A stretch of DNA of 64,000 bases from the NCBI GenBank assembly GCA_017517325.1, contig JAFWZW010000004.1, forward strand, positions 167,295-231,294. The letters are read 5' to 3'. Below are positions 33,805 to 43,209 of the stretch, piece by piece. Each line of letters begins with the position of its first letter. Within the stretch, counting starts at the first letter, position 1. The DNA comes from Clostridia bacterium. GTDB taxonomy: Bacteria; Bacillota; Clostridia; Oscillospirales; SIG627. The translations under genes and the position numbers were made by a program. The notes under the pieces were generated by a model. The model made no database searches and was not told where the DNA came from. It saw only the letters and a program-made list of their open reading frames with translations.

Positions 33805-36237
33805 ATGCAAGCCAATTTTTCGGAACACGCAAAAAGAGCATTGGAAAACGCCCACAGCGCCGCAGGTGAACTGGGCCATCGATATTTGGGAAGCGAGCAT
33901 TTGCTTTTGGGGCTGATCCTGACTCAGGACAGCGCCGCAGCCAATATACTGGAGGAGGCGGGCGTCACCTTTGATGCCGCCAAGGAAAAGCTTTGCGCCC
34001 TTTGTGAAACGGGCGATCCCGTAACCACCGATACGGCGGAGATCACCCCCCGCGCCCAGCGGATCCTGCAGGGGGCGGTGTATGAAAGTGCAAAGTATCA
34101 AAAAGAAACGGGCACGGAATATATCCTTCTTGCCTTGGCTTCCGACGGAGATAGCCTTGCCGCCCGTATTCTTCAGCTTTTGGGAGTGGAGGTAAGCGCC
34201 CTTTACAAGGCCTGCCGCGATTATATCCGCGAGTGCGAAAAGGTAGAGGGTGCCGCAGAAAAGAGCGGCGGCCGCCACGGCAAAAAAGCGGGGAAGCACC
34301 TTGCAAAATACGGCCACGATCTGACGGAGGATGCAAAAAACAAAAAGCTGGATCCCATTATCGGAAGAGAGGTGGAATTGGAGCGGGTGGTGCAGATCCT
34401 CTCCCGCCGCACCAAAAATAACCCTTGCCTGATCGGAGAGCCGGGTGTGGGTAAGACTGCCATTGCCGAAGGCCTTGCCCAGCAGATCGCCGCAGGTGAC
34501 GTACCCGAGACCCTTGCGGGCAAAAGAGTGGTAACGCTGGATCTTGCCGCTATGGTAGCAGGAAGCAAGTACCGCGGAGAATTTGAAGAGCGGATCAAAA
34601 ACGTCATTGACGAGGTCATCGAATTGGGAGACGTGATCCTCTTTATCGATGAGATCCATACCATCGTGGGGGCGGGCGCTTCCGAGGGCAGTATGGATGC
34701 CTCCAATATTTTAAAGCCTGCCCTGGCAAGGGGCTCTTTGCAGGTGATCGGTGCTACCACTCTGGCGGAATACCGCACCATTGAAAAGGATGCCGCCTTG
34801 GAGCGCCGATTCCAATCGGTTACGGTGGGTGAGCCCAGCGAGGAAGAAGCCCTTCTCATTCTCAAGGGCCTGCGCACAAAATACGAGGAGCACCACCGTC
34901 TTTCCATTCCCGATGAAGCTCTGGAGGCGGCGGTGAAGCTTTCCGCACGCTATATTTCCGACCGCTTCCTGCCGGATAAGGCCATTGACCTTGTGGATGA
35001 GGCGGCCTCCCGCAAGCGGATCCAGAGCCTTTCTCCCTCCCCTGAAGTGAAGAATCTGCAGGAGGAGATCAGCCGTCTGGAAGAGGAAAAACAGAAGGCG
35101 GTTGAGACGGAGGCCTACGAAAAGGCAGGGGAGATCCTGCAGAAGATCAAAGATAAGAAGGTTGAGCTTTCTGCCACCAAGGAGAAAAACGCCCCCGGCG
35201 GTGTATTGGGCGCCATTGGGGAAGAGGATATTGCACAGATCGTGACCCAGTGGACAGGGATCCCCGTCAGCCGCCTTTTGGAGGAGGAGGGCAAACGCCT
35301 TTTGGAGCTGGAATCCATTTTGGGACAGCGGGTTATGGGGCAAAAAGAAGCGGTGGAAGCCATCTCCCGCGCCATTCGCAGAAGCCGCACCGGGCTGAAG
35401 GACCCCAAACGCCCCGCAGGCTCCTTCCTCTTTACGGGTCCCACGGGTGTGGGTAAAACGGAACTTTGCCGCGCACTGGCGCAGGTGATGTTCGGCTCCG
35501 AAGGGAAGATGATCCGCATTGATATGTCGGAATTTATGGAGAAGCACTCCGTTTCCAAACTTATCGGCTCACCTCCCGGTTACGTGGGTTTTGACGACGG
35601 GGGGCAGCTGACGGAGCGCATCCGCCGCAACCCCTATACGGTGGTGCTCTTTGACGAGATCGAAAAGGCACACCCCGACGTATTCAACCTCTTACTGCAG
35701 ATTCTGGAGGACGGGCACCTTTCCGATTCCCACGGCAGAAGGGTGGATTTCAAGAACAGCATCATCATTATGACCTCCAACTGCGGTGCGGGGTCGCTGG
35801 CTGTGAAAAAGACCCTTGGCTTTGCCACGGGAAATGAAGAGAAGGAGCAGGACCGTGACGACGAGGAAAAGATCCGCACGGCGCTGAAAAACACCTTCCG
35901 CCCCGAATTTCTCAATCGCTTGGATGAGATCATCGTATTCCACCGCCTGGGTAAGGAGGAGATCCGATCCATCGCCCTGAAAATGCTGGGCGAGGTGGCA
36001 AAGCGTCTGGAGGAGAACAGCGGCATCACCCTTTCCTTTGAGGACGAGGTGGTGGCAAAGCTGGCAGAAGAGGGCTTTGACCCCGTTTACGGTGCCAGAC
36101 CCTTGCGCCGCGCCATTCAGCGGAGTGTGGAGGATTCTCTTTCCACCTATCTGCTCTCCGGCACCTTCCGCGAGGGCGATCGTGTGAAGGCATCCCTTTC
36201 GGAGGGAGGGGCGATCACCTACGCCAAAGAAGCTTAA
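33805..36237 (+). CDS. clpC: ATP-dependent Clp protease ATPase subunit ClpC
   Basis: 810 residues. Two N-terminal Clp repeats ([31 protein letters not shown]), AAA1 with Walker [10 protein letters not shown] and Walker [11 protein letters not shown], a middle domain with UVR-like [18 protein letters not shown], and AAA2 with GPTGVGKTE and VVLFDEIEK. It unfolds substrates, including arginine-phosphorylated proteins, for ClpP. AAGGAGGG precedes GTG-ATG; ATG 33805 fits spacing best. Last gene of the operon; clpP is not in the window. Confidence 0.97.
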   Translation: MQANFSEHAKRALENAHSAAGELGHRYLGSEHLLLGLILTQDSAAANILEEAGVTFDAAKEKLCALCETGDPVTTDTAEITPRAQRILQGAVYESAKYQKETGTEYILLALASDGDSLAARILQLLGVEVSALYKACRDYIRECEKVEGAAEKSGGRHGKKAGKHLAKYGHDLTEDAKNKKLDPIIGREVELERVVQILSRRTKNNPCLIGEPGVGKTAIAEGLAQQIAAGDVPETLAGKRVVTLDLAAMVAGSKYRGEFEERIKNVIDEVIELGDVILFIDEIHTIVGAGASEGSMDASNILKPALARGSLQVIGATTLAEYRTIEKDAALERRFQSVTVGEPSEEEALLILKGLRTKYEEHHRLSIPDEALEAAVKLSARYISDRFLPDKAIDLVDEAASRKRIQSLSPSPEVKNLQEEISRLEEEKQKAVETEAYEKAGEILQKIKDKKVELSATKEKNAPGGVLGAIGEEDIAQIVTQWTGIPVSRLLEEEGKRLLELESILGQRVMGQKEAVEAISRAIRRSRTGLKDPKRPAGSFLFTGPTGVGKTELCRALAQVMFGSEGKMIRIDMSEFMEKHSVSKLIGSPPGYVGFDDGGQLTERIRRNPYTVVLFDEIEKAHPDVFNLLLQILEDGHLSDSHGRRVDFKNSIIIMTSNCGAGSLAVKKTLGFATGNEEKEQDRDDEEKIRTALKNTFRPEFLNRLDEIIVFHRLGKEEIRSIALKMLGEVAKRLEENSGITLSFEDEVVAKLAEEGFDPVYGARPLRRAIQRSVEDSLSTYLLSGTFREGDRVKASLSEGGAITYAKEA

Positions 36238-36240
36238 AAA

Positions 36241-36281
36241 ATACCCGACAGACCCATTTTGGGTTTGTCGGGTATCTCTTT
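36241..36281. terminator. Bidirectional terminator after clpC
   Basis: 16-bp stem (36241-36256 with 36260-36275, one G-U) between convergent clpC and the GH28 gene; T-rich on both outer sides. Confidence 0.85.
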
Positions 36282-36283
36282 TG

Positions 36284-37567
36284 TCAGAAATTGCAACGGG
36301 TAATGATGGTGTTTTCACAGTTCTCTTCGTGATGAAGTCCCTTCCATTGATCTGCAAGAGCGGATGGAATGGAGAAGCGAAGGTGGTCCAGTTCCAGATT
36401 CTTGACCCCCTTTGCCCAAAAGGCGTACCAGCCCTTTTCATCGGGGGCTCTTTCGTCTAAAACGTAGAGGGGATCGATGATATCCACCCAAAGATCGCGG
36501 ATGGAGATATCCGAGATCATACCGGGGTCTTCTGCGGAAAGGTGAGAGGAGCACATAGCCCGCGCCCGCAGGTTCTCAATGGCAATATTGCGGACGTAGG
36601 CCCCGTTCTCCTGAAAGAAGCGCAGGGGGAAGGAGACCTGATCCGCCACGATGTTTTGCACCAGAATGTCGGACATATTCACCCCACCGATCTTTTTATA
36701 AGAGGTGATAAATTCCACCACGGTGCCTGCTCTTGCAACGGAAAGGTTGGATACGGTGACGAAGCGAACGGTGCCGCTACCCACGCCGATGCGTACCCCC
36801 ACTGCCGAGGTGGAGAGGGTGCAGTTTGAAATGCTCACGTATTCGCAAACGTCCTTGCCCGAAAGAAGATGACGGCATGAGGCGCGCACGGTAATGGCGT
36901 CATCCCCTGTGTTGATGATGCAGTCCGAAACGGTCACGAAACGGCAGGTATCAATATCAATGCCGTCGGTATTGGCGTGAGCAAAGTGATTCTGAATATT
37001 CAGCCCCCGCACCCGTACCTGTTCACAGCCGTAGAGAAACACGGACCAACAGGGGGAATCCTGGATGGAAAAATCCGTCAGGAGCACGTTTTCGCATTCG
37101 ATAAAGACCATCAGCTGGCCGGCGCGGTGGCGGATCTTATCCTTGGCCTTGGCAATGCCGTAGCCCCAGGTGTAATTGAAGGATTTGCAGCGGTGGGGTT
37201 CTTCGTAAAAGGAGGTGCCGTTGCCGTTGACGGTACCGCTTCCGGTGACGGAAACGTTCTTTTTATGGTGGGCGATGATCAGGTGCGCCCCGGTCCATTC
37301 CTCCTTTTCGCTTTTCCAGTTTTCGGGGTAGGCGTCAAGTGCGTTGTAATGGGAAAGCTCGGGACTGCCCAAAAGCGTGGCACCCGCCTCCAAATGCAGC
37401 TGTACCTCATCTTTTAAATAGATCGTGCCGGTCAGAAAGGTGCCGGCGGGCACGGTGACCTTACCGCCCCCTGCCGCTTCCGCCGCGTCAATGGCCGCCT
37501 GAATGGCAGAGGTGTTCAATACGCCGTCTTTTGCTACGGCGCCGAAATCAAGAATGGAATAATTCAT
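36284..37567 (-). CDS. Glycoside hydrolase family 28 (polygalacturonase-like)
   Basis: 427 residues from ATG 37567 (AAAGGAGAAGGCT upstream); an in-frame extension to 37681 crosses the promoter. Right-handed beta-helix sequence with GTFLTGTIYLKDEVQLHLEAGATLLGS, NTDGIDI (199-205) and TGDDAI (220-225), which carry the catalytic Asp residues of GH28. The usual GHG motif is not seen after TGDDAI; CTLSTSAVGVRIGVGSG occupies that place, as in some non-polygalacturonase members. No signal peptide, so it acts inside the cell, probably on imported galacturonide- or rhamnose-containing oligosaccharides. Confidence 0.85.
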   Translation of the reverse strand: MNYSILDFGAVAKDGVLNTSAIQAAIDAAEAAGGGKVTVPAGTFLTGTIYLKDEVQLHLEAGATLLGSPELSHYNALDAYPENWKSEKEEWTGAHLIIAHHKKNVSVTGSGTVNGNGTSFYEEPHRCKSFNYTWGYGIAKAKDKIRHRAGQLMVFIECENVLLTDFSIQDSPCWSVFLYGCEQVRVRGLNIQNHFAHANTDGIDIDTCRFVTVSDCIINTGDDAITVRASCRHLLSGKDVCEYVSISNCTLSTSAVGVRIGVGSGTVRFVTVSNLSVARAGTVVEFITSYKKIGGVNMSDILVQNIVADQVSFPLRFFQENGAYVRNIAIENLRARAMCSSHLSAEDPGMISDISIRDLWVDIIDPLYVLDERAPDEKGWYAFWAKGVKNLELDHLRFSIPSALADQWKGLHHEENCENTIITRCNF

Positions 37568-37595
37568 AGCCTTCTCCTTTTGCATTTCTGACTTA

Positions 37596-37624
37596 ATTTT
37601 ACAAGGGCAGACCCTGAAAGTCAA
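37596..37624 (-). promoter_or_regulatory. Promoter of the GH28 gene
   Basis: Reverse strand TTGACT (37619-37624), 17-base spacer, TAAAAT (37596-37601). Confidence 0.75.
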
Positions 37625-37652
37625 GGTAAGGAAGACCGAAAACTTTTCGAAT

Positions 37653-37687
37653 AAAAAGCCCAAGCGTCTTTTTTGAAACACTTGGGC
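37653..37687 (-). terminator. Terminator of the exonuclease gene
   Basis: GCCCAAG (37658-37664) pairs with CTTGGGC (37681-37687), extended with a mismatch; reverse strand continues into TTTTT. Confidence 0.6.
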
Positions 37688-37699
37688 AATGATGCGTTT

Positions 37700-38692
37700 T
37701 TATGCTTCGTCTGTAACGGCGAGAGCCGCTTCCCGCTCTGCCTGACGCTTTTCTCTGCGACGGGCACGCTTGCGCTTTTCTTTCAAGCGTTCGGTCGCCT
37801 TGATCTTTTCGTACCGCTCTTCTTTTTGCTTGAAAAAGGTGATGAGGTTTTCATCAAGGGTGTAGACCTCTCTGGCGGCACCTACCCGATCCCCTACGGT
37901 TTTCCAAAGGCGGAAGCGGATGAGGAAGCGGTGCCCCTTGGGGCATTCCGCCAAAGACAGATATTTGTTGGCATTCTGGGGGATCATTCCCTCCGGAAGG
38001 AGGTATTCCTCACAAAGGGGGCAGGAGAAAATGGTGTTGCCTAATTCCTTCAAGGCCTCCCCACGGTTGCGGAAGCGAACGGAAAGCTCGCGGTTTTCCA
38101 AAGGGCGCACGGTAATGTCTCCCGCGGTGGCGGCGTAACGGGCAAGACCCGTTTCCATATCCAGATGGCGGCAGAGTAGAGCGGTGCTTTTGGCGTCACA
38201 GAGGGCGTCGTGCGCCTGAAAGGGCTCCTCCCCCACAAGGTCGATGGCATCCTCCAGAGACATTTGGCGCAATTCACCCAGCTTCTGGGTGGAAAAAAGC
38301 ACTTGCAGGTCGTAGTGATCGGGGATCCATTCCTCATCCATGGAAAACAGAACCAGATTATCCCGCAGCATAGGGATATCATCGGGCCCCCAGGTGAGAA
38401 AGACAAAATCCTTGCCGCAGAACTTGGCCAAAAGGCGGAACGCCTCGGGGAAGGGAATGCCCTTTTTTACGGCTTCGTTATCCAGCCCTGTAATGCGCGC
38501 CACCTTGCGGTGCATTTTTCGGTAGTATTGAGGGCTGATGGTGAGCCGCAGCTCCTCTTTAATGGAAAGGGATTCATCCATACGCACGGCGCCGATCTGC
38601 ACGATCTCACCCACCAGATGTACCGGCTTTTCAACGGTCTCTCTCGCGTAGCGCGGCTGATTCCATTCCAAATCCAAAACGATATAATTCAT
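37700..38692 (-). CDS. DEDD-family 3'-5' exonuclease (KapD/RNase T-like) with C-terminal extension
   Basis: 330 residues. Exonuclease core: VLDLEWNQ (first Asp and Glu), FLTWGPDDIPML, and the HDALCDAKSTALL block with the last His and Asp. This set fits the DEDDh nuclease superfamily (DNA pol III epsilon, RNase T, KapD). After about residue 215 comes a CPLCEEYLLPEG...CPKGHRF zinc-ribbon-like part and a very basic helical tail (ERLKEKRKRARRREKRQAERE) likely to bind nucleic acid. Substrate unknown. Monocistronic. Confidence 0.82.
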   Translation of the reverse strand: MNYIVLDLEWNQPRYARETVEKPVHLVGEIVQIGAVRMDESLSIKEELRLTISPQYYRKMHRKVARITGLDNEAVKKGIPFPEAFRLLAKFCGKDFVFLTWGPDDIPMLRDNLVLFSMDEEWIPDHYDLQVLFSTQKLGELRQMSLEDAIDLVGEEPFQAHDALCDAKSTALLCRHLDMETGLARYAATAGDITVRPLENRELSVRFRNRGEALKELGNTIFSCPLCEEYLLPEGMIPQNANKYLSLAECPKGHRFLIRFRLWKTVGDRVGAAREVYTLDENLITFFKQKEERYEKIKATERLKEKRKRARRREKRQAEREAALAVTDEA

Positions 38693-38718
38693 AAATTCCT
38701 CTTTTCTTTCACCCCAAC

Positions 38719-38747
38719 AGTTTATCCCAGAAGGGGAAAAAAGTCAA
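38719..38747 (-). promoter_or_regulatory. Promoter of the exonuclease gene
   Basis: Reverse strand TTGACT (38742-38747), 17-base spacer, TAAACT (38719-38724). Confidence 0.65.
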
Positions 38748-38783
38748 TAGAGAATAGAATGGCTCCAAATGGGTGGAGACGGG

Positions 38784-38812
38784 TTGATTTTTTTCGTAAA
38801 ATCAGTTAAACT
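38784..38812 (+). promoter_or_regulatory. Putative promoter of the PHP-domain gene
   Basis: TTGATT (38784-38789), 17-base spacer, TAAACT (38807-38812), 34 bases before the ATG. Confidence 0.55.
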
Positions 38813-38845
38813 GAAGTCATAAATGAAAAAAAGAGGTTCAAGAAG

Positions 38846-39865
38846 ATGAAGAAGTATCTCCTCCCTGAAAAAGGCAAGTTCTACAAAGCAAATCTTCATT
38901 GTCACACCACCGTTTCCGATGGAAACCGGAGCCCCGAAAAGGTCAAGGAAATCTATCAGTCTCAAGGGTATTCCATCGTGGCTTTTACGGATCACGACGT
39001 GCTCATTTCTCAATCTCACTTAAAGGATGAAAGCTTTCTTCCCTTAAACGGCCTTGAGGTCGAGATCCCTTCTCCCATTCTGCCCGACAGTCCGAAAAAA
39101 AGACCCTGGGTTCATTTGTGCCTCATCGCCAAGGATGAGAACAATCTTACGATGCCCTTCTATCATCGCTCTCTTTATATCAAATACAATGAAGCGGAGA
39201 ATCGGGCCAAGCTGATCTATCGGGAGGATGAGCCTGATTACGTGCGCGAATGGGACGTGGAAAGAATCAATGAACTGATCGCTCTTGCCAAGGAAAGAGG
39301 CTTTTTTGTTACCTACAACCACCCTGCCTGGTCCTTTGAAGATGCCACCCGCCTCACCCAATACCGTGGGCTGGATGCCATTGAGATCTTCAATTCCGGT
39401 AGCTTCGTGCAGGGCTATGAAGATAATACCCCTATTCACTATAGTACCATGGCGCGTCACGGTATCCGTCTGTTTCCCGTTGCGGCAGATGATAACCATA
39501 ATAAGAACCCCTTTGATCACCCTGCCAACGATGCTTGCTTGGGCTGGGTGCAGATCAAGGCTGAAAAACTGGAGTATTCGTCGGTGATGCGTGCCCTGGA
39601 GGCGGGAGAGTTTTATGCTTCCACCGGCCCCGAGATCTACGACGTATGGACCGAGGACGGAAGGATCCACGTTCGCACCTCCTCTGCAAAGATGATCGCC
39701 ATCAACTGCGTAGGGGGAAGATGCAGCGCCAGACATCGTGAAGATGCTCCCTTGACTGAGGCTTCCTTTGAGCTGGTAAAAGAGCGTGGCGGCGTTCGCG
39801 TGGCAGTGTACGACGATAACGGCGGCTATGCCACCACACGCTTCTATTATCCCGAGGAATGGTAA
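38846..39865 (+). CDS. PHP-domain metal-dependent hydrolase
   Basis: 339 residues. Metal-binding motifs of the polymerase-and-histidinol-phosphatase fold: NLHCHTTVSDG, VAFTDHDVL, a central Glu (NGLEVEIPS), YNHPAW, and AADDNHN. The C-terminal third (YASTGPEIYDVWTEDGRIHVRTSS) forms a beta-rich domain frequent in PHP proteins of gut Clostridia. Likely a phosphoesterase; substrate unknown. AAGAGG precedes ATG 38846. The acyltransferase gene follows after 21 bases and is probably cotranscribed. Confidence 0.85.
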   Translation: MKKYLLPEKGKFYKANLHCHTTVSDGNRSPEKVKEIYQSQGYSIVAFTDHDVLISQSHLKDESFLPLNGLEVEIPSPILPDSPKKRPWVHLCLIAKDENNLTMPFYHRSLYIKYNEAENRAKLIYREDEPDYVREWDVERINELIALAKERGFFVTYNHPAWSFEDATRLTQYRGLDAIEIFNSGSFVQGYEDNTPIHYSTMARHGIRLFPVAADDNHNKNPFDHPANDACLGWVQIKAEKLEYSSVMRALEAGEFYASTGPEIYDVWTEDGRIHVRTSSAKMIAINCVGGRCSARHREDAPLTEASFELVKERGGVRVAVYDDNGGYATTRFYYPEEW

Positions 39866-39886
39866 AATCTGCTTTGGAGTGAGCCT

Positions 39887-41149
39887 ATGAAGATCAAAAT
39901 GAAAAAAGCCTCCTGGGAGGAGATTCTGGCAAAGCCTGCCATTCCCCACTTGAAGCCCCTTGCACCGCCCTTTTTGTTCCGCCTTTTGGTGCGGGTGCTT
40001 TCCATTCCCGATCTTTGGAAGGTGAAGTTTTCCTACACGAAAGAAGGAATGGAGCGGTCAGGGGAGGGGCCTTATCTGATCCTGATGAATCATTCCAGCT
40101 TTCTGGATCTGAAAATGGCATCCAAGGTACTGTTCCCAATGCCCTACAACATCGTTTCCACCACGGATACCTTCGTGGGAAAAGCCCTTTTGATGCGACT
40201 TGTGGGCTGTATTCCAACGCAAAAATTCGTCACCGACGTGAATTTGGTGATGGATATGATCCGTATCATCAAAAAGCAAAAGAGAAGCATTTTGATGTAC
40301 CCGGAGGCGGGCTATACCTTTGACGGTACCGCTACCACCCTCCCGCGAAAGCTTGGGGGAATGTGCAAACGCCTTGGGGTGCCTGTTTTGATGCTTCGCT
40401 CCGATGAGGGCGGCTTTCTGCGCGACCCTCTGTATAACGGATTGCGCCTGCGCCGCGTCAAGGTGAGCGCCACTCTTTCCTGTCTGTTCAGCCGCGAGGA
40501 ATTAAAGGAATTGAGCGTGGAGGAGCTGGATGCCCGTATTGATGAGGCCTTCTCCTTCGATCACTTTGCCGCTCAAAAGGAAAAGGGCGTTGCCGTTACG
40601 GAAAAGACCCGCGCCGCGGGGCTTGAGAGAGTTTTGTACCGTTGCCCCCACTGCGAGGGTGACGGGGTGATGAAGGGCGAAGGGGAAAAGCTTTTCTGCA
40701 CCGCTTGCGGCAAGGAATACAAGCTTCTCACCGACGGAAGCCTTCAGGCAACCGAAGGGAAAACCGCCTTTTCCCACGTGCCAAGCTGGTACGCTTGGGA
40801 GCGTGCCTGCGTGAAAAAGGAACTGGAGGAGGGCACCTATCGTTTAGAGGTGCCGGTGAAGGTCGGCGTGATCTGCGATCACCGCGCTATGTATATGGTG
40901 GGTGAGGGGACCCTCATTCACGATCGAGGCGGCTTCACCCTGAAGCGGGAAAACGGAGAGGTGGTCTACACCCAGGATCCCTACGCTTCCTACGGGCTCA
41001 ACGCTGATTTCTTCTTCTACGAGATCGGTGATATGATCAGCATAGGAGATAAAAAGCGCCTTTATTACTGCTTCCCCCAAGTACCCGTTCCTGTGACCCG
41101 CGCAAGACTTGCGGCAGAGGAAATGTATCATATGCCGAAAATCTTATAA
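39887..41149 (+). CDS. PlsC-like acyltransferase with C-terminal zinc-ribbon region
   Basis: 420 residues. The N-terminal half has the lysophosphatidate acyltransferase signature NHSSFLD (H-x4-D) and a later MYPEAGYTFDG block in place of the usual EGTR motif. After about residue 245 a CPHC...CTACGKEYKL zinc ribbon leads into a 150-residue domain with YDV-like strands (RLEVPVKVGVICDHRAMYMVGEGTLIHDRGG). The first half suggests acylation of a glycerophospholipid; the second half is of unknown role. GGAG precedes ATG 39887. Confidence 0.82.
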   Translation: MKIKMKKASWEEILAKPAIPHLKPLAPPFLFRLLVRVLSIPDLWKVKFSYTKEGMERSGEGPYLILMNHSSFLDLKMASKVLFPMPYNIVSTTDTFVGKALLMRLVGCIPTQKFVTDVNLVMDMIRIIKKQKRSILMYPEAGYTFDGTATTLPRKLGGMCKRLGVPVLMLRSDEGGFLRDPLYNGLRLRRVKVSATLSCLFSREELKELSVEELDARIDEAFSFDHFAAQKEKGVAVTEKTRAAGLERVLYRCPHCEGDGVMKGEGEKLFCTACGKEYKLLTDGSLQATEGKTAFSHVPSWYAWERACVKKELEEGTYRLEVPVKVGVICDHRAMYMVGEGTLIHDRGGFTLKRENGEVVYTQDPYASYGLNADFFFYEIGDMISIGDKKRLYYCFPQVPVPVTRARLAAEEMYHMPKIL

Positions 41150-41155
41150 AACAAA

Positions 41156-41185
41156 AGAATCTCCTTGCCACGGCAAGGAGATTCT
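41156..41185. terminator. Bidirectional terminator
   Basis: 14-bp perfect stem AGAATCTCCTTGCC / complement with a two-base gap at the loop, flanked by A- and T-rich sequence; closes the acyltransferase gene and the convergent TIR operon. Confidence 0.8.
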
Positions 41186-41189
41186 TTGT

Positions 41190-42122
41190 TTAAGAAACGC
41201 AAATAAGATGCACCTGAGTGGAGCCCGTGGAGGATTCCACCAGCACGTGTACCCTTCCGGGGGCAACGCCCCGAATCACCGCGCCTTCGCAAACGGCAAC
41301 GGCGGTGTTTTCGGAATAGAGGGTGCAGTTACCCCAAACCTGAGCGGACGTAGGGGTCACGGTCTCACCCACCTGCACGTTGAGGGTGCCGAGCTTGATA
41401 AAGCCGTCGTCCTGACTGTCAAAGGCGACAACCTTAGACCGATATTTTTCGGGGATCTGGTTTTCCCCCCCAGTGTTTTTCTGCTCCTCTTCCGTAGTTT
41501 TGGAAGAGCTTTGCGTGGGATTTTGGGAGGCGGGCTCCTTCTGCTCCGAGTCAAAGGAACCGCCGGAATGGGGATCCTTTTCTCCCGTGATATCTCCGCT
41601 GTTTCCAAGGAACGTGCCGATCCCGATCAAAAGAGCAATAACTGCAACCAGCGCAATCAAAAGGATCGGCTGATTCTTTTTCTGCGGTACGTAGGCTTCC
41701 GCCTTCAGAGTAGTAGTGCCCTCTTTTTGGACGGGCGCGGAAGAGCCGCGCAGTCTTGCCAGGAGCACTTCGCTGAAGGAGGGATCGGAGGAATAGGAGA
41801 GGAAATGAAGATCGCTTAAGTAATACTCAAAATCGGCAGAAAGATTGACCTCACCCACCAGCACCGGCAAAATGGGCTTTTTGTATTTGTCGGCACAGTT
41901 GATCTCCCGAAGTACGTGATCGGAGGTATTGGAATGCTCCGTAACAAACAAAAGCATTTGCTTTGCGCTTTTTATTTGATTCACGATGGTGGAAGCAAAG
42001 GTATCACCGTATTGATCATTTTCAAAATCTACCCAATAGGAAATTCCGTTTTGCTTCAAAAATGCGCAGATTTCCTTTACCAATTGGCGATCCTTGCTGG
42101 AATAAGAAATAAAAACGTCCAT
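41190..42122 (-). CDS. TIR-domain membrane protein with extracytoplasmic Ig-like domain
   Basis: 310 residues. Residues 1-125 form a TIR domain: DVFISYSSKDRQLVKEI at the N terminus, WVDFEND box, and VLREINCADKYKKPILPVLV, where Glu73 sits at the position of the NADase catalytic Glu of enzymatic TIRs. One transmembrane segment (about 152-173) follows, then a Ser/Thr/Glu-rich linker (about 174-225), and a C-terminal beta domain (LNVQVGETVTPTSAQVWGNCTLYSENTAVAV) like bacterial Ig-like group 2. The TIR would face the cytosol and the Ig-like domain outside. Last gene of the sortase operon, 31 bases after the SGNH gene, with GAGG before the ATG. Confidence 0.87.
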   Translation of the reverse strand: MDVFISYSSKDRQLVKEICAFLKQNGISYWVDFENDQYGDTFASTIVNQIKSAKQMLLFVTEHSNTSDHVLREINCADKYKKPILPVLVGEVNLSADFEYYLSDLHFLSYSSDPSFSEVLLARLRGSSAPVQKEGTTTLKAEAYVPQKKNQPILLIALVAVIALLIGIGTFLGNSGDITGEKDPHSGGSFDSEQKEPASQNPTQSSSKTTEEEQKNTGGENQIPEKYRSKVVAFDSQDDGFIKLGTLNVQVGETVTPTSAQVWGNCTLYSENTAVAVCEGAVIRGVAPGRVHVLVESSTGSTQVHLICVS

Positions 42123-42153
42123 TCTGTTATCCTCAAAGCCTTTACGTTGATTA

Positions 42154-43179
42154 TTAGAAAATACCCTTCTTTTGCAGATCCTTCAAAACGGGAACCAGCC
42201 CTTCTGTGTAGCGGTCGTAGCCTGCTCCGTTGGGGTGCAGGGTCAGATCTGCAAAATAATCGGAATAAGGGGGGATGAAATCGTAGGCATCCACCAGCGT
42301 AATGCTTTCAATGCCCTCGATGGCACGGGCAAAAAGCTTGGGAAGCTCTCGGAAGGGGCCGCAGTCGTATTCTCTGTCGCAGATCTTGCGCCAAAGGGGG
42401 GCTATGGCAACAATGTGGGATTTGGGGTAGGTCTTCCGAAGGTTGGTATAAAATTCGCGGCAGGTTTTTTCAAGGGTCTCGGTATCCCGATGGCGCCAGT
42501 CGTTGGTGCCGTAGGCAACGGTGATGAGATCCGGGGTGAAATCATCGGGAAGGGTTGCAAGGAGGGGGAAGAATTTTTCCCCTCCGATGGCCTTGTTGTA
42601 TTCCTCCATTCCGAAAATAACCGCCAGCTGTGCGGTATAACGGCGGGAGGGGTGGAGGGCATCGTACCCCTGAGAGATGGAATCTCCGAAGCAGAGAAGC
42701 TTTTTTGCAGGGCGAATGGGAGTAATGCTTGCTCCATCGTCAAGAGACATTTCCTGAATGACCGTTTCCATATTCCAAGGCAGGTGAACGCAAACCTGTT
42801 TCTTTCCTTCGCCAAGGTCAAATTCAGCAGAAAAATCCCCGGTAGGAAGGGGATGTTGGGTATATTTTTTGGGAAGCACCGCTTCTTCGAAGTTGTGAAC
42901 GTCATCGACCATTTTTCCGTTTACGAATACGTCAATGGAAAAATAGTGGCGGGTGCCGCGGGGGGTTACGTTGAATTTCAGTCCAAGGGTCTTGCTTTCC
43001 GTTTCAAAAGAGAATTTGACGCCGGCAGAGGTAAGGGTATTGATGGTCAGCACCCCGTCCTTGGTATAAGCTACGTCCTGATCGGCGGTGAATCGGTAAA
43101 AGTGGAAACCGTCCTCTTTTTCCGTTACACGGGCAGCACCGAGGGTAATGGATCGAATTTGAGATAAGTTTAGGTTCAT
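42154..43179 (-). CDS. SGNH/GDSL-family esterase
   Basis: 341 residues. N-terminal beta-sandwich of about 155 residues, then the SGNH hydrolase domain: block I LLCFGDSISQG (catalytic Ser), AVIFGMEEYNKAIGG (Gly), VAYGTNDW (Asn) and DLTLHPNGAGYD (Asp-His). This two-domain plan resembles carbohydrate esterases that remove acetyl groups. No signal peptide, so it would act in the cytosol unless exported by another route. It sits between a membrane protein and the TIR gene with gaps of about 30 bases. Confidence 0.88.
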   Translation of the reverse strand: MNLNLSQIRSITLGAARVTEKEDGFHFYRFTADQDVAYTKDGVLTINTLTSAGVKFSFETESKTLGLKFNVTPRGTRHYFSIDVFVNGKMVDDVHNFEEAVLPKKYTQHPLPTGDFSAEFDLGEGKKQVCVHLPWNMETVIQEMSLDDGASITPIRPAKKLLCFGDSISQGYDALHPSRRYTAQLAVIFGMEEYNKAIGGEKFFPLLATLPDDFTPDLITVAYGTNDWRHRDTETLEKTCREFYTNLRKTYPKSHIVAIAPLWRKICDREYDCGPFRELPKLFARAIEGIESITLVDAYDFIPPYSDYFADLTLHPNGAGYDRYTEGLVPVLKDLQKKGIF

Positions 43180-43209
43180 AATGAAAATCCTTTTTTTTAA
43201 TCCGATGTG

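Noticed and set aside
41190-42122. Known named anti-phage system (Thoeris or CBASS)
   Set aside because: No ThsA/SIR2-like effector, no cyclase or SAVED/STING partner; the TIR protein is membrane-anchored and in a sortase operon, so no established system fits.
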